Below, piece by piece: positions 12,001 through 20,918 of a stretch of 64,000 bases of DNA (within the stretch, counting starts at the first letter, position 1; each line of letters starts with the position of its first letter). This DNA is from Balanoglossus misakiensis (lineage: Eukaryota > Hemichordata), in NCBI GenBank assembly GCA_040954595.2, contig CM082596.2, forward strand, positions 8,060,001 to 8,124,000, given 5' to 3'. The position numbers and the translations under genes were made by a program. The notes under the pieces were generated by a model. That model was given only the letters and a program-made list of their open reading frames with translations. It did not search any database and was not told the DNA's origin.

Positions 12001-12919
12001 AAGAAGTCGTCGCAAGAGAGCTGGTCAGGTAACTGGATCCAACAGACTCTGTTTGAGAAATGAACAGGAAAAAAAATAGTTAATCTCTAGAAACAGTACT
12101 TGTAAACTTCCTTAATTTAACATATACCAGGGCTGTGGTATTGAAGGGTGTCAATACGCAATGTAGCATGGTATACATTGTTCATGTGAAACATTTCAGG
12201 GGGACCACTGTCACTCAAGATTTAAGCGTAACTTGAATAGCTTACAATACTGCCTTTGCTACTGTTAGGGGAAGTGAACAACACGAAATTGCCAAACTTA
12301 CAATGTTAATAGTTCAACTTGATATCTTGCACGTAACAAAGCTGTATAACATACAAATTCAGTGAAACAGAATAGCAATGAACTTACCCATGCTTGGTTT
12401 TTCTTTCAACGGCTGGTGTTCCCGTTGCGGTATCGCTGCTGACATCATCTTTGCACTTGGCCCACTTTTCAACTTCGTCACCTGAGCCGAGTCGCCCAGT
12501 TCTAATTTCTGCCGTTTGGGGTCCGTCACCTCTCTCTTTTCCGGGATATCTTCCACGGGAGACAGTATTCCCAGCTCGTCATACTTGTCCACACTGGGCA
12601 GATTGCTGACGTACTCGGCCACTCGCTTCTTCCAGGACCTCCTGCGCGTCCGCATCCCTTCGACGCGGTCGCCGCCGCCGCTGCCCGGAACACTCCCTTC
12701 CAACAGTGCGGCAATGTCATCCTTCCCCTCTGCGTCTGTTTCTACGGCAACACCATTGGTTGCCATGGCTCCTCCATCTCCTTTCTTCGAGGCAACATCA
12801 TCGTTGCCCAGGGGTGTGTCACCCCCTGTATCACACTTTTTGATAGGCACGTTTTTGTTATCATTTTCATCAGTTTCAATGGCTGCAGTGTGAGGGGAAC
12901 AGTTTTCAGCCATGTCCAT
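1..12919 (-). CDS. ITPRID2: ITPRID/KRAP-family protein (IP3 receptor-interacting), 3' end off the window
   Basis: Thirteen coding exons join in phase (all on the complement): 12919-12388, 12048-11881, 11648-11528, 11132-10962, 10814-10594, 9790-7452, 6414-6327, 5364-5252, 4838-3333, 2927-2844, 2195-2068, 1096-985 and 66-1 (partial). They give at least 1883 residues with no internal stop, longer than I recall for vertebrate ITPRID2 (about 1260 aa). Residues about 331-430 carry the KRAP IP3R-binding domain (VDELLQARNDPEELLMSLGFG, then IPDRFLQSPSSAKGI and VKEFLEYENQ). Other family-like blocks are SFEIEE (about 1178-1183), the GSSHSDSSGFADD block (about 1219-1231) and a C-terminal helical region (about 1782-1883). 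Known members tether IP3 receptors to actin or act in lymphocyte calcium signalling. The invertebrate gene is probably one orthologue of ITPRID1, ITPRID2 and TESPA1, so the symbol is approximate. The start is the ATG at 12919, 6 nt before a second in-frame ATG. Much of the protein is Ser/Glu-rich and probably disordered. Confidence 0.88.
82..231 (+). repeat. MITE relic, family 'CGAACCTGTCTATAGTGGCC'
   Basis: The copy begins near AACTCGAACCTGTCTATAG and ends near TGGCCACTATAGACAAGG, so its ends are inverted copies of each other. It shares the internal block GTGCACTGG/GAATTGCACAGGGACTGTAAC with the element at 10122-10300. It lies in the last visible ITPRID intron. The outer ends are eroded. Confidence 0.65.
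591..681 (+). repeat. AACCCTTTCACC palindromic repeat family, copy 1
   Basis: This short near-palindrome has conserved inner words GAGGTCCAACTT, AGAAAACAATGG and TTGGACCAAACCATGGT, and ends GTGAAAGGGCTAA. Its degenerate left end reads TTAAAATGTTCACC. It lies in an ITPRID intron. Confidence 0.7.
985..2195 (-). CDS. ITPRID2: ITPRID C-terminal helical exons (2195-2068 and 1096-985)
   Basis: Two exons encode SAMKEVRYLQQGVLKYKADL through LTEDER and then DDWEGLKTLRLQIIEEIYEM through KTINEVKQR. The heptad-like spacing of Leu/Ile and the (D/E)ER-D-W-x-L-x-x-LR-x-x pattern resemble the SSFA2 C-terminal region, which is predicted to be coiled coil. Phases are 0 in, 2 at the junction, 0 out. The frame continues at 66-1 with MIDLLKEQINQRGLLHNIQM and leaves the window without a stop, so the C-terminus is missing here. 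Confidence 0.82.
1795..2011 (+). mobile_element. TA-flanked MITE, family 'AAAACACTTTATTTTCGCGAG', copy 1
   Basis: The left end reads CTGTAAAACACTTTATTTTC and the right end is its inverse (GAAAATAAAGTGTTTTA, then an extra TATATTTA before CAG). Each side has a TA duplication. The interior contains several palindromic TTCGCG/CGCGAA words. Copy 2 (10365-10571) is nearly identical along its whole length. It lies 57 nt beyond the donor of ITPRID exon 2195-2068. Confidence 0.8.
3333..4838 (-). CDS. ITPRID2: ITPRID second large exon (502 codons)
   Basis: The exon enters after TTTTTCTTCAG and leaves at TAT before GTAAGT, both in phase 0. It encodes a Ser/Arg/Glu-rich segment with repeated basic patches (KKKQPRRVRTEKYLYRSRSQ and RPKTQTRRRG). 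Near its end an acidic block leads into FVRVMRGGREVWMSKAEYGR and LRDELLLKALMQQPNPLY, the most structured-looking part. The antisense strand has long open frames only because this GC-richer exon has few stops; I see no gene there. Confidence 0.85.
5252..5364 (-). CDS. ITPRID2: ITPRID exon with the SDSSGF motif
   Basis: This 113-bp exon (phase 1 in, phase 0 out) encodes TLMRMGSSHSDSSGFADD followed by a His/Thr-rich tail. The GS-x-SDSSGF(A) core is a short linear block I recognise from vertebrate ITPRID1, ITPRID2 and TESPA1, and it independently supports the family call. Borders are TTATAG at the acceptor and GTATGT at the donor. Confidence 0.82.
6327..6414 (-). CDS. ITPRID2: ITPRID small exon (88 bp)
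   Basis: It was predicted because the giant exon ends in phase 0 and the next solid exon (5364-5252) needs phase 1. On the complement, ATTGTGCAG is followed by ISSTDHNVEEFPLQSAAGAS and NGSHRNSSH, then a GTAGGT donor. The phases fit exactly on both sides and no stop occurs. The donor is not ideal and the sequence is not strongly conserved, so this exon is less certain than its neighbours. It could be alternatively spliced. Confidence 0.6.
6447..6532 (+). repeat. AACCCTTTCACC family, copy 2
   Basis: Begins TTAACCCTTTCACCCCCAGT, then ATAGGTCCAATTTTACCATA, and ends TTGGACCAAACCATGGTGAT. It abuts the truncated foldback MITE that begins at 6535. Confidence 0.75.
6535..6829 (+). repeat. Left-truncated copy of the TTAA foldback MITE
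   Basis: The sequence from GATACGAGACACCGTTTATG to AAAGACTTTGTCCCT matches the right three quarters of the 24291-24633 element, including the central palindrome around ATGAATAACTGG and TATTCATTTTGG. TTAA follows at 6830-6833. The left arm is missing and replaced by a copy of the AACCCTTTCACC family that ends at 6532. Confidence 0.72.
7452..9790 (-). CDS. ITPRID2: ITPRID giant exon (779 codons), Ser/Glu-rich
   Basis: This single 2339-bp exon enters after TTCTTGACATTTTCCCAG in phase 1 and exits in phase 0. The open frame runs on past both ends. The upstream end was placed at 9790 because this acceptor joins in phase with exon 10814-10594 and continues the KRAP domain. An alternative acceptor at about 9873 also keeps the frame but breaks the domain alignment. 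The middle is rich in Ser, Glu, Asp and Thr, has no recognisable fold, and contains near-duplicate short units around VTMETEAFVTMATEAF. The 3' border after SFEIEE reads GAG then GCAAGT, so the intron appears to begin with GC. Confidence 0.85.
10122..10300 (+). mobile_element. TA-flanked MITE, family 'CAGTCGAACCTGTCTATAG'
   Basis: The element runs from CAGTCGAACCTGTC to AGAGGTTTGACTG, with inverted ends and a TA dinucleotide on each side (10120-10121 and 10301-10302). TA target sites and short terminal repeats suggest non-autonomous Tc1/mariner-type mobilisation. No transposase is present. It sits in the ITPRID intron between exons 10814-10594 and 9790-7452, and a second copy is at 82-231. Confidence 0.7.
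10365..10571 (+). mobile_element. TA-flanked MITE, family 'AAAACACTTTATTTTCGCGAG', copy 2
   Basis: About 207 bp between TA dinucleotides, with inverted ends CTGCAAAACACTTTATTTTC and GAAAATAAAGTGTTTTACAG. It has the same orientation and interior as copy 1. It begins 22 nt beyond the 5' splice site of the ITPRID KRAP-domain exon and would fold into a hairpin in the pre-mRNA. Confidence 0.82.
10594..10814 (-). CDS. ITPRID2: ITPRID exon encoding the core of the KRAP IP3R-binding domain
   Basis: This 221-bp exon (phase 2 in, phase 1 out) encodes SVDELLQARNDPEELLMSLGFG, then a spacer, IPDRFLQSPSSAKGI, and VKEFLEYENQKVENR. This matches the vertebrate KRAP_IP3R_bind signature in order and spacing: acidic DPEE, L(x)LGFG, IPxRF, (A)KGI and a FLEAQ-like helix. 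The domain continues in the next exon (from 9790), where VFRKGG and VATMSSIINML match the usual helix with FRQ and a VANAFSSLY-like block. In the vertebrate family this module binds the IP3 receptor. A MITE starts 22 nt beyond the donor. Confidence 0.92.
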
Positions 12920-12957
12920 CTTGTCACCACCTTACAAATCACCTTTCATGGTTTCTT
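12388..12957 (-). CDS. ITPRID2: ITPRID exon with the chosen start codon (coding 12919-12388)
   Basis: The coding part begins at 12919 (MDMAENCSPH) and ends at 12388 in phase 1, before a GTAAGT donor. It encodes an acidic N-terminus, then a basic stretch (RTRRRSWKKRVAEYVSN), then SVDKYDELGILSPVEDIPEK. Just upstream on the complement is a likely acceptor (CATTCAGTTTCAG, ending at 12958), so 12957-12920 would be 5' untranslated. That leader would contain a very short upstream ORF (ATG, five codons, stop). The true first exon must then lie further right and is not proven. Confidence 0.75.
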
Positions 12958-14570
12958 CTGAAACTGAATGCATAAATATGAGTACCAATAAACTTGTATT
13001 CAGAGCATATGATACAGAAATATGCAGAAATACGAGCCATAATAACACAGAGAAAATCTGTGTCAGTATCGGCTGCCAACTGTCCATCTTTTAACTCTGA
13101 ACGAGAAAAATAGGAAGAGACATAACATTGGCACTTACATTATATTAACAACACACAAGCTCTGTCAACTGTAAGATCTCTATTGTGGTGATATTCTGGA
13201 ATATCTTCCATGTTGATAGTACATGTATCTGTGATGAAAAAACAAAGATTCGATGCGGTCAGTTGCCATAAAATTAAGTTATAAAGTACTTGAAGGCTGC
13301 TTTTATTGACATGTCAGAAAATTATCCTGCAGTACGAATTTAATTAAAGATCATGTTTTGTTCACTTATATTCAAACAGGCACCTAAGTCCTTATAAAAT
13401 TCATTAATGTACTAATGTGATAAATGTGTTTCTATTATTAAGATGACCCAGAGTGTGAAAAATATAAGTTCACAACGACCTACAAACAGTAGCACTCAGT
13501 CAATATTGACTCCCTTTCAGATAACAGAAATCATGTGATACCAAGGAGACAGCCAATGAAGTCATCAGTGTTTTCAGTTTTGTGTGTGGATACTTCAAAT
13601 GAACTGGCTGAAATTTCAAAACGGCTACTTGTTAGAGTTGCCAACTTTGACATTCACAAATAAATAGCGTGTGCGCCACATAACTATTCTTGTAGGTCTT
13701 GGTACAAGTCAGTACATCATTCACTATTACAAATCATTTGTATACCGGTACTTTAATACACACAGACATACAACACGACACAAATGATACCGCTTCCGAC
13801 AACACAGAAACCTGTACAGTGGCACTCTGGTACCCATTATTATTTATAAGAGCTTTATACATGTATCATATAAAACCTAATGCTATGACCAAAAACAAGC
13901 TATTATTACTTTCAACTTTGACCTGCATACACTATGACCATGAGCCCACACACAATTGAACAAACCGATCTTGAACTTCATCACCCAACAAGTCACGGCT
14001 GCGCATCAATTAGGGTACCAGCAACTTACTCTACTCAATGTATAATCCCTAGTGAAACCGTCCTCAAAGTTACTTTCACCCCACTTCATTGACTTTATGA
14101 ATTTGCACACAGATGTCAAACTACACAATTTACACAGTCACAATATGGCCCATCACGATCAGTGTTTACCAGCAGTTTATATCAATATCATCTTCAAATA
14201 TAAATTACAGAAAGACCACATATGCCAGTATGTACTCAGAGAGCAACACAAACTAACCACAGACTGTAAAAGGTTTTACAACCTATTCAAATTTATTTAA
14301 TACCTTTTTTGCACAGGTTTAAATTTTCTATTTAAATGACTTTTTTTATCAATACAATGTCCTGTGAGGATTAATAAAGATATATTACGAACAATGACTT
14401 GATATAAAAGCAAACACATACTGCCAGTAACTTATATACATGTATGATACAGTACTTTTTTCCAAATACACTGTGGCCTTAAGCATACATGAAGAGTACC
14501 ATGCCAGCTGCAATTCACATTATACAATGTAATTACATTACAATTCCCAGTAATAAATAACAGTACGTGG

Positions 14571-14606
14571 TACGATACGATATGATACAATACGATACGA
14601 TATGAT
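14571..14606. repeat. TACGA pentamer microsatellite
   Basis: Pentamers TACGA, TACGA, TATGA, TACAA, then the same again, give two 20-bp higher-order units. Confidence 0.85.
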
Positions 14607-15894
14607 GTACTGTTGAGACATGTTTTTGGACTTTTTTCAATGATGCATGTTCATGTTTCTAAGGATTTATAAAGTCCTACTTTCAAATTTTCGGCAGGGA
14701 TTCATTCAAGCGTGCCAAATGTTTAGACCAATCAGGCACAACTTTACGAACCACCGCAGTGGCATGTTAGTTACACTTCCGCAACCATGTAAAAACTATA
14801 ATGACTTTACGAAAAAGGTTTTATGGTTAACCGTTCATTTTACGCATCTCAAATCTATACTTTGAAGACATCTATTTCAAATACCTTGTTTCAGATGACT
14901 TCACAACGTGGCCATTAAAAGGCACAAGCATTTCAAGTTCAAAGGTAGGAAGGTGTGGTCAGGTTTTTGGAGGTCAACAAAACAAATCAACATTTTTTTG
15001 CAGTTGGGAATAGATAATACGAGTGTATCTGGTGAAGTTTTTAATCACTCCAAAAAACATCGCTCACCTGGTCTTAAAATATTATCTAAGGATCACTTAC
15101 ATGAAAACAGATGCGTGTATGATTGAGAGCGACTTTCATCAAAAGTGACTACCCCTCCTTTAGGTCACTGAAATTTTAATGAGGTTACCCCAGAGATTTG
15201 GCGGTAATAGCGCAGTCGTCAGGCTAGCACATCTGTAAATTGGAGTTTATTCACCTGTGCGCAGACCTCAAGTATGTGAGTTATGCTGTAAACAGAGGAA
15301 TGTGACGTGTCAGTATAGAGAGACCTGTTTCTGTTTGTCTGCTATGCCACGCTGGTAATTCACAATGAAATGAAGATTTACAAACCCTGGCAAGATTTTC
15401 AAAACATCTGTCGATACCGTTTTGAGTCTTCCACAAATTATCACACAATTCACCTTCCTTTAAATACTTTCAATGTTTACCAAAATGGGACGAACATATC
15501 CTTCAATATTTTGATCCATTTCACAGTCTGTGTTACGTAAACAAGAAATACCAACGTGGAAAAACACTTGGTTTGGTAAACAAATCACATAATATTTTTT
15601 AGTCTGACATACTGCAGAAGTGTGAGTGACCTTTCACAGAGGAAATGCATTTTCGTTTCCTTATTCCCCTACTTTTTCCCTTGATTAGGAAAATTCACGT
15701 TTCATTGTCATCTCCAATTGTCCCTGGTTTTGAGGCGAGATCTGTCGCCAATGACAACAAGGGATACAAGAGAATTGAAGCTTAATATCTAGCATCAAAT
15801 TCTGTTAACAAAGTGTAAAAATCATTACTGCCAACAAACTGTATGGAAAGCTCACAGGATAAAAACACTCTAAAACATACAAATTAAACCTGTA

Positions 15895-16748
15895 CACGGT
15901 TACTAGAAGAAGACGGTTAGGAAACTATTTTTTCTCCATTGTTAGATGCTCGCCTCGGTAAACACTTAGTGTAAACGAAAGATATCAGGTGCTAACGAGC
16001 CTGGCCATACGAATAAACAGACAGAATAACTGACCGCTCGGTCAAAATGACGTCATTACCCCTACAATCCAAAGCAAACCATACTCATGTTTACGGAATT
16101 GCTTGCACGCACAGTACGTATACCACCAGATTTGAGGAAAACAGAACAGAGAGTGGATAATTTATAAAGTCACAGCACATTTATGACAATTTTGAACTTT
16201 CAAGGACATGATGAAGCCATACATTCTTTGTCTTGACTGTGCCCTAGAGATTCGATGCGAACCAAAACAAACAAGATGGCCGCCAAAGGCTATATCTATA
16301 ATGTTAACGACTGTATCGAAATGGGTATGCAATCTCAACGAAATATTCCAATTGGAATAAACGAAATAGCCCATGCAATACAAAAAGGTGTAAAATATCT
16401 AAATATATTAAAAAAAAACAGAAATGCGACCATCAGGGTTGAATTCTAGGGGTTCAAAATTCGACGCTATTTGAATCCGGACTTTTAGTTAACCACCCAA
16501 GAAACAATGGTAGAGTGTCGCAAGCCCAACAGACTATGACCGTGCACTCCATAAGCCTATATGGAACTCGTACAAAAAAAAGTGGCGCTGTACTCTGACG
16601 AAAAAGGGCAGATGAAGGGGTTCAAAAATTAACTACGTTCCCCAATACAACCCCACATAGCGGTTCGGACATGTACTCTCCTAGCTAACACCTCGTTCAC
16701 ACCTTCCGAACAATAGAGTTTCCTAACCGTCTTCTTCTAGTAACCGTG
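15895..16748. mobile_element. Non-autonomous DNA transposon, 854 bp, ~32-bp terminal inverted repeats, 7-bp target duplication
   Basis: The left end CACGGTTACTAGAAGAAGAC continues with GGTTAGGAAACT, and the right end is its exact inverse over about 32 bp. The 7-mer ACCTGTA abuts both ends (15888-15894 and 16749-16755); an 8-bp reading ACCTGTAC is also possible depending on the edge. CA...TG termini with a 7-8-bp duplication would suit hAT- or P-type mobilisation, but no transposase frame exists inside. The interior includes an AAGATGGCCGCC word (YY1-like). Confidence 0.8.
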
Positions 16749-18793
16749 ACCTGTACAATAAGCTGCATTGTACGGGACACTGACATTACTATACCCCTTT
16801 TATGGAGGATCTGATCACATACCTGCACTTTTAAGACGTGTCTGAACTTTCTTTATTCCGTAGTTAATGTAAGTTTATGTGATGTCGGCCACACCTGGTA
16901 TCCTATCTCCAATAATGAAAAGACCAACAGAATAGCAGGGCTTATTGCAATAAGGAGGGCACCTCTGCTGTATAGATGGCCATTCTTTCTGTTCAAATAC
17001 CATTCAGATTCATCAAAGTGAAATACTGTCAAAACATTCATCTTCATGAAAAAGATGGATTGAAAAATCCACCCTAAGCTATTTGAAAGTGCTTGCTAAT
17101 GGTGATAATAAGGAAAAATGTTTTTTTTTTTCTTCATACCCTGACCATCTGTCAAATAAAATTGCATATTATGTATATGGGGAACATGTACTTTTGAAGA
17201 AGAATTTAACATACACATTTTTCATACATGTAAACTAAAACAGAGTTGTGACATTAATCGTTTAGGGATCAAAACTCTTTTTTTTAGAGAGGAATTTATC
17301 ATTTTGAAACATAGCTCTCAAAGCTTCTACTTCAGTCTGTAAAAGGGCTCCTACTGAACGCTGTTCATAAAGAATTTTGTCAAATACAATCCGATGTTGT
17401 TTCATGTCATTCTGGTATCAGACCAGTATTCTCATACATGTACACAGAAATGATGGAACAAAAAGGAAATTGCTTTAAGATTCTGTTTGCAAAAGCAAAA
17501 CCATAACCAAGCCCTTAATACCTCTGTTCACCAAAATAATTTTTGCCATCTTGTTGTTCCAAACACAGAAGAACATGTGTTCTACATGTTTTCGCATTTG
17601 AAATGTTTTAACTCATTTCTCAAGGCAAAGGAACTACTGTGACAGAGACTAAGAATTCCCTTAGGTTCCCTTGGGTTTAAATTATTCTGACTGAACGACA
17701 GGCTATGATTGGACAATAAGGAGTCCATGTTATTTAAATTGTGATAGATAACCAATGACAGGAGGTATTACAAAGGGAAATACCAGTACATGTACTTTAG
17801 TTGTTGCTACAAATGTAGAACTTAGTGTATTCTCTCATTCACAATCCCTTTAGCAACATGGGAATTTAAAAGGCAAAGGAATGATTTGTATACATGTAGT
17901 TAAACAGTTAGCAGCCATATATGCTGAACTGATTATTTTTCATTGTTTTTTCGAAATAGACAATCATCAAGAATATGTATGCGTAAATTCAATGGCAAAA
18001 GTTAGGAATAGACTGGTCGTAACTATCCCACATGCGTATTTTTCATTTCAACAAAGAATACCTTCACCTGCTCAAATCATAGAATATTCCTTCTAACTTT
18101 TCTGATTAATCCCCGGTCCAGAACTATTTTTATTTAACATCTTCCTGGGCAACAGACTAAACACAAAGCTCAGTTCAGTTTCAATTCCAAATCACCAATT
18201 TCACAAACATTGCAAACAATGGATTACAATAGTTAACTTCCCTCAAAAATAGTGTCACTCAAATGGCCAGCTACTTTAAGGGACTTGCTCCCTGCTCTAC
18301 ATTACCACAAAAGCAGTTGTTTGTCCGAGATCTCAAATTTCCTCTGAGAGGCTTGACAACAGATAGGATTGAAGTGCGGACACACTGACCACTTGAACCA
18401 GTTTGCCTGCTACCGAACTGACCCATCAAAGCACGCCAAACATGGAAAATTCAGAGCTGGTTCAAATAACTGGGGGTGGACTGTCTTTTTGACAGCACAG
18501 TTGATTAGTTCAGACATCTGACAGTTATAAAAAACACGACTCTTCCACGTCGACACGATAAAATGGCCTCGTAAAACCCCACAACCTCTCCACCAGTACA
18601 GAGTTCCCATTGTCTTCTACATGACTGTATGATCAGAACAGTTTTACCATCACACACCACCACTTTATTTTATGGTGTAAATCACCACTTTCCTGTTTTA
18701 CTTAAAGGTTATTGAACTTTTTCATTAAACAATCATTCTTTTTCAGAACAACCACAAAGTCCACCAGACAATATTTCAGAAGACATAAAATGC

Positions 18794-18885
18794 ATGGATT
18801 TGCATATTACATCAGAAACCACCTGTTGATGCATGCTGACATTATTATCTTGGCAGGTGGTTATTGATTTAATATGCAAATCCAT
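18794..18885. repeat. 92-bp two-part inverted repeat with octamer and E-box words
   Basis: The outer arms ATGGATTTGCATATTA (18794-18809) and TAATATGCAAATCCAT (18870-18885) are perfect inverses. After a 7-nt gap on each side, AACCACCTG (18817-18825) and CAGGTGGTT (18854-18862) are also perfect inverses. The structure is symmetric about one centre. It may be a relic MITE or a dyad of POU-octamer and E-box sites. Confidence 0.75.
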
Positions 18886-18995
18886 ACATATATTTTCCCA
18901 CATAGTAAGCCACAAGTTCTGTCTCTGTAATCAATGAATGGTGAACCAGTCAATTTCTGAGTTCTGGGAGAAGACCCACGATAAATGTTTAGAGT

Positions 18996-19088
18996 TTAAC
19001 CCTTTAACCACCATGGTTTGGTCCAAAGCCATTGTTTTCAAGAGTAAAGTTGGACCTCTAAAGAGATAGATGGGGTTGAAAAGGTTTT
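18996..19088 (-). repeat. AACCCTTTCACC family, copy 3 (inverted)
   Basis: Reads TTAACCCTTTAACCACCATG, then GTTTGGTCCAAAGCCATTG, AGTTGGACCTCT and TGGGGTTGAAAAGG, that is, the family in reverse orientation. Confidence 0.72.
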
Positions 19089-19739
19089 GAACAAATACTC
19101 ATTGTAAAGTTTTATTCCCATTAAACTACACAGCAACGCTTGATGCTGTAAAATTGTCAGATTTATTGATGAAGAATTTACTGATCACAAACACTATAAA
19201 TGTGTAAATTCTATACACTATGTTTTTTAAGACTTCATAGAGAACAACTGATTAGGTTGTGATAGGTGGCACTATATGTTGCCTGCACACTTTGTTTGAA
19301 AACCATATTTTACTCAACACAATGCACCCCTTGGATCACATATTTCCATAAAGCTGTGTTTTCTGTTGTAGGTGGTATCCAGAATTTTTTAAATCAGAAT
19401 TCCTGATTCATTTTACCAGGGCATGCTTCTTTGGGGGTGTAACATTGTATTTGACGAAAAATATGGCTGTCTGAAAGAAACTCATGCTGTTAACGTACAC
19501 ATCACCACCTTCAAAGATAATATTAATGACCTAACACAGTTTTAATCTACTAGGTTTACTGTATCTGTTTGGTTACTAGGTGATGCATGTTATCGGTCTT
19601 CATATTATCAAAGAACCATCTCAGTCAATCATCAAGCCCGGATATCTACACTTGTCTGTAATTACATTTTGACGTTACCCACATACCAGACAATATTGAC
19701 TCTGGTGGACTTCAACTATATATCGGTAGTGATACTGCA

Positions 19740-19985
19740 TGAGTGTGTGTTAGTGTGCAGAGACATGGACTTAGCTGTGTGTGTGTGTGCGCGTGTGTGC
19801 ATGCGTGTGTGTGTGTGTGTATGTACATATGTTTTACTGCATGGGTGTGTGTGTGTGTGTTTGTGTATGTGTGCATGTGTACACAGTCTGTGTGCATGTG
19901 GTTTGTGTGTGTGTGTGTGTGTGTGTGCATGTTTTTGATTGTTTGCGTGTGTGCATGCATGCATGTGTGTCAGTGTGTATGTATG
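19740..19985. repeat. (TG)n-rich microsatellite, interrupted
   Basis: Long TG runs broken by TGCATG and TACA words. The apparent Cys/Val and His/Thr ORFs over it in all frames are artefacts of the repeat. Confidence 0.95.
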
Positions 19986-20826
19986 TACTTTAGCTAAAAT
20001 AATTAACACAGGGGTAAAAGACAAATACTAAAATTTGTATTATTTGGGCTACTTTTTGGTCTTGATTGAGCAAGAAGTTACAGTATGTCCTTAGGATGCA
20101 GGCCAACAAAATTCCAAGTAGTATCCAGTCAAAACTTTTACGTTGGCAGCTCCTATATTTCCTTTTAGAGGGTTCAATATGATTCACATAGCTGATGCTT
20201 CAATTGTGAAAAACTGTTACTTTCTTCAAAAGCCCAAATGAGACAGTGAATAAAACAGTTACGCTTTCTCCCTTCTTTGGAATTGCAAAGGAAAGCTTTT
20301 AGGATAAAAGACAAAATGCAAAGTTTGTGTCAAACAAAGACAGACTTTGGGATTATGCCCTTGAGTTAAGACACTGTTGTTATGGTGTGCGGAATGCAAT
20401 TGTGTACCTTGTAATTATCCAGGCTGCAATAACACTGGATAATTTGTCTGGGGGGCTGGCTGGGGTAACAGGACAATAGTAATAGACAGTTGTTTGCGCA
20501 CCTGAGATTTGAATCACAGGACAAAAAAAAAACTCTCTGTGCAATTGACCATGCAGCAATCCAATATGCAACTGCATATACATGTTCACAGATATTTTGT
20601 AAGGGAGAAATTCTCTTTTCTCATAAAATCAAAATCATGCTTTCAATGACTGTCACTGACATCAAGAGTAATTTTCATTTCTAGTCCAGTCAGATACTTA
20701 TACTCTCTGTTTTTGTTTTATGAAAATAAACATCACTGCTCTAATTTTTCTCCATAAAGTTAACACAGAGATTATCAGCATCGGTTTAACATAAACTTGC
20801 GACTGAACAATCAAATATATTCACTT

Positions 20827-20918
20827 TTAACCCTTTCACCCCAGTTCCCTCTTTAGAGATCCAACTTTTCCATACGAAACAATGGGTTTGGAGTGAACCA
20901 TGGTGGCGAAAGGGATAA
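20827..20918 (+). repeat. AACCCTTTCACC family, copy 4
   Basis: Begins TTAACCCTTTCACCCCAGTT, with the inner words AGATCCAACTTTTCCATA and GAACCATGGTGGC, and ends GAAAGGGATAA. Confidence 0.75.

Larger units (their letters stand above)
12958..18793. other. Non-coding: upstream region or first intron of ITPRID
   Basis: No conserved protein is seen. Short ORFs are AT-rich and unconvincing. The stretch holds the TACGA microsatellite, the 854-bp transposon at 15895-16748, and a good minus-strand donor (GTGCAG then GTATGT, near 16821) that could belong to an alternative non-coding first exon of ITPRID. Confidence 0.55.

Noticed and set aside
15195-15270. tRNA-like stretch (GCGGTAATAGCGCAGTCGTC...) that could be a tRNA or tRNA-derived SINE
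   Set aside because: The A-box-like half is suggestive, but there is no convincing B box or cloverleaf, and no second copy was seen in the window.
16255-16449. Plus-strand 64-codon frame starting near AAGATGGCCGCC
   Set aside because: It lies inside the 854-bp non-autonomous transposon, has no known domain, and ends without splice or conservation support.
19669-20024. Cys/Val-rich and His/Thr-rich ORFs on both strands
   Set aside because: Produced by the TG microsatellite; every frame is open over such a repeat.
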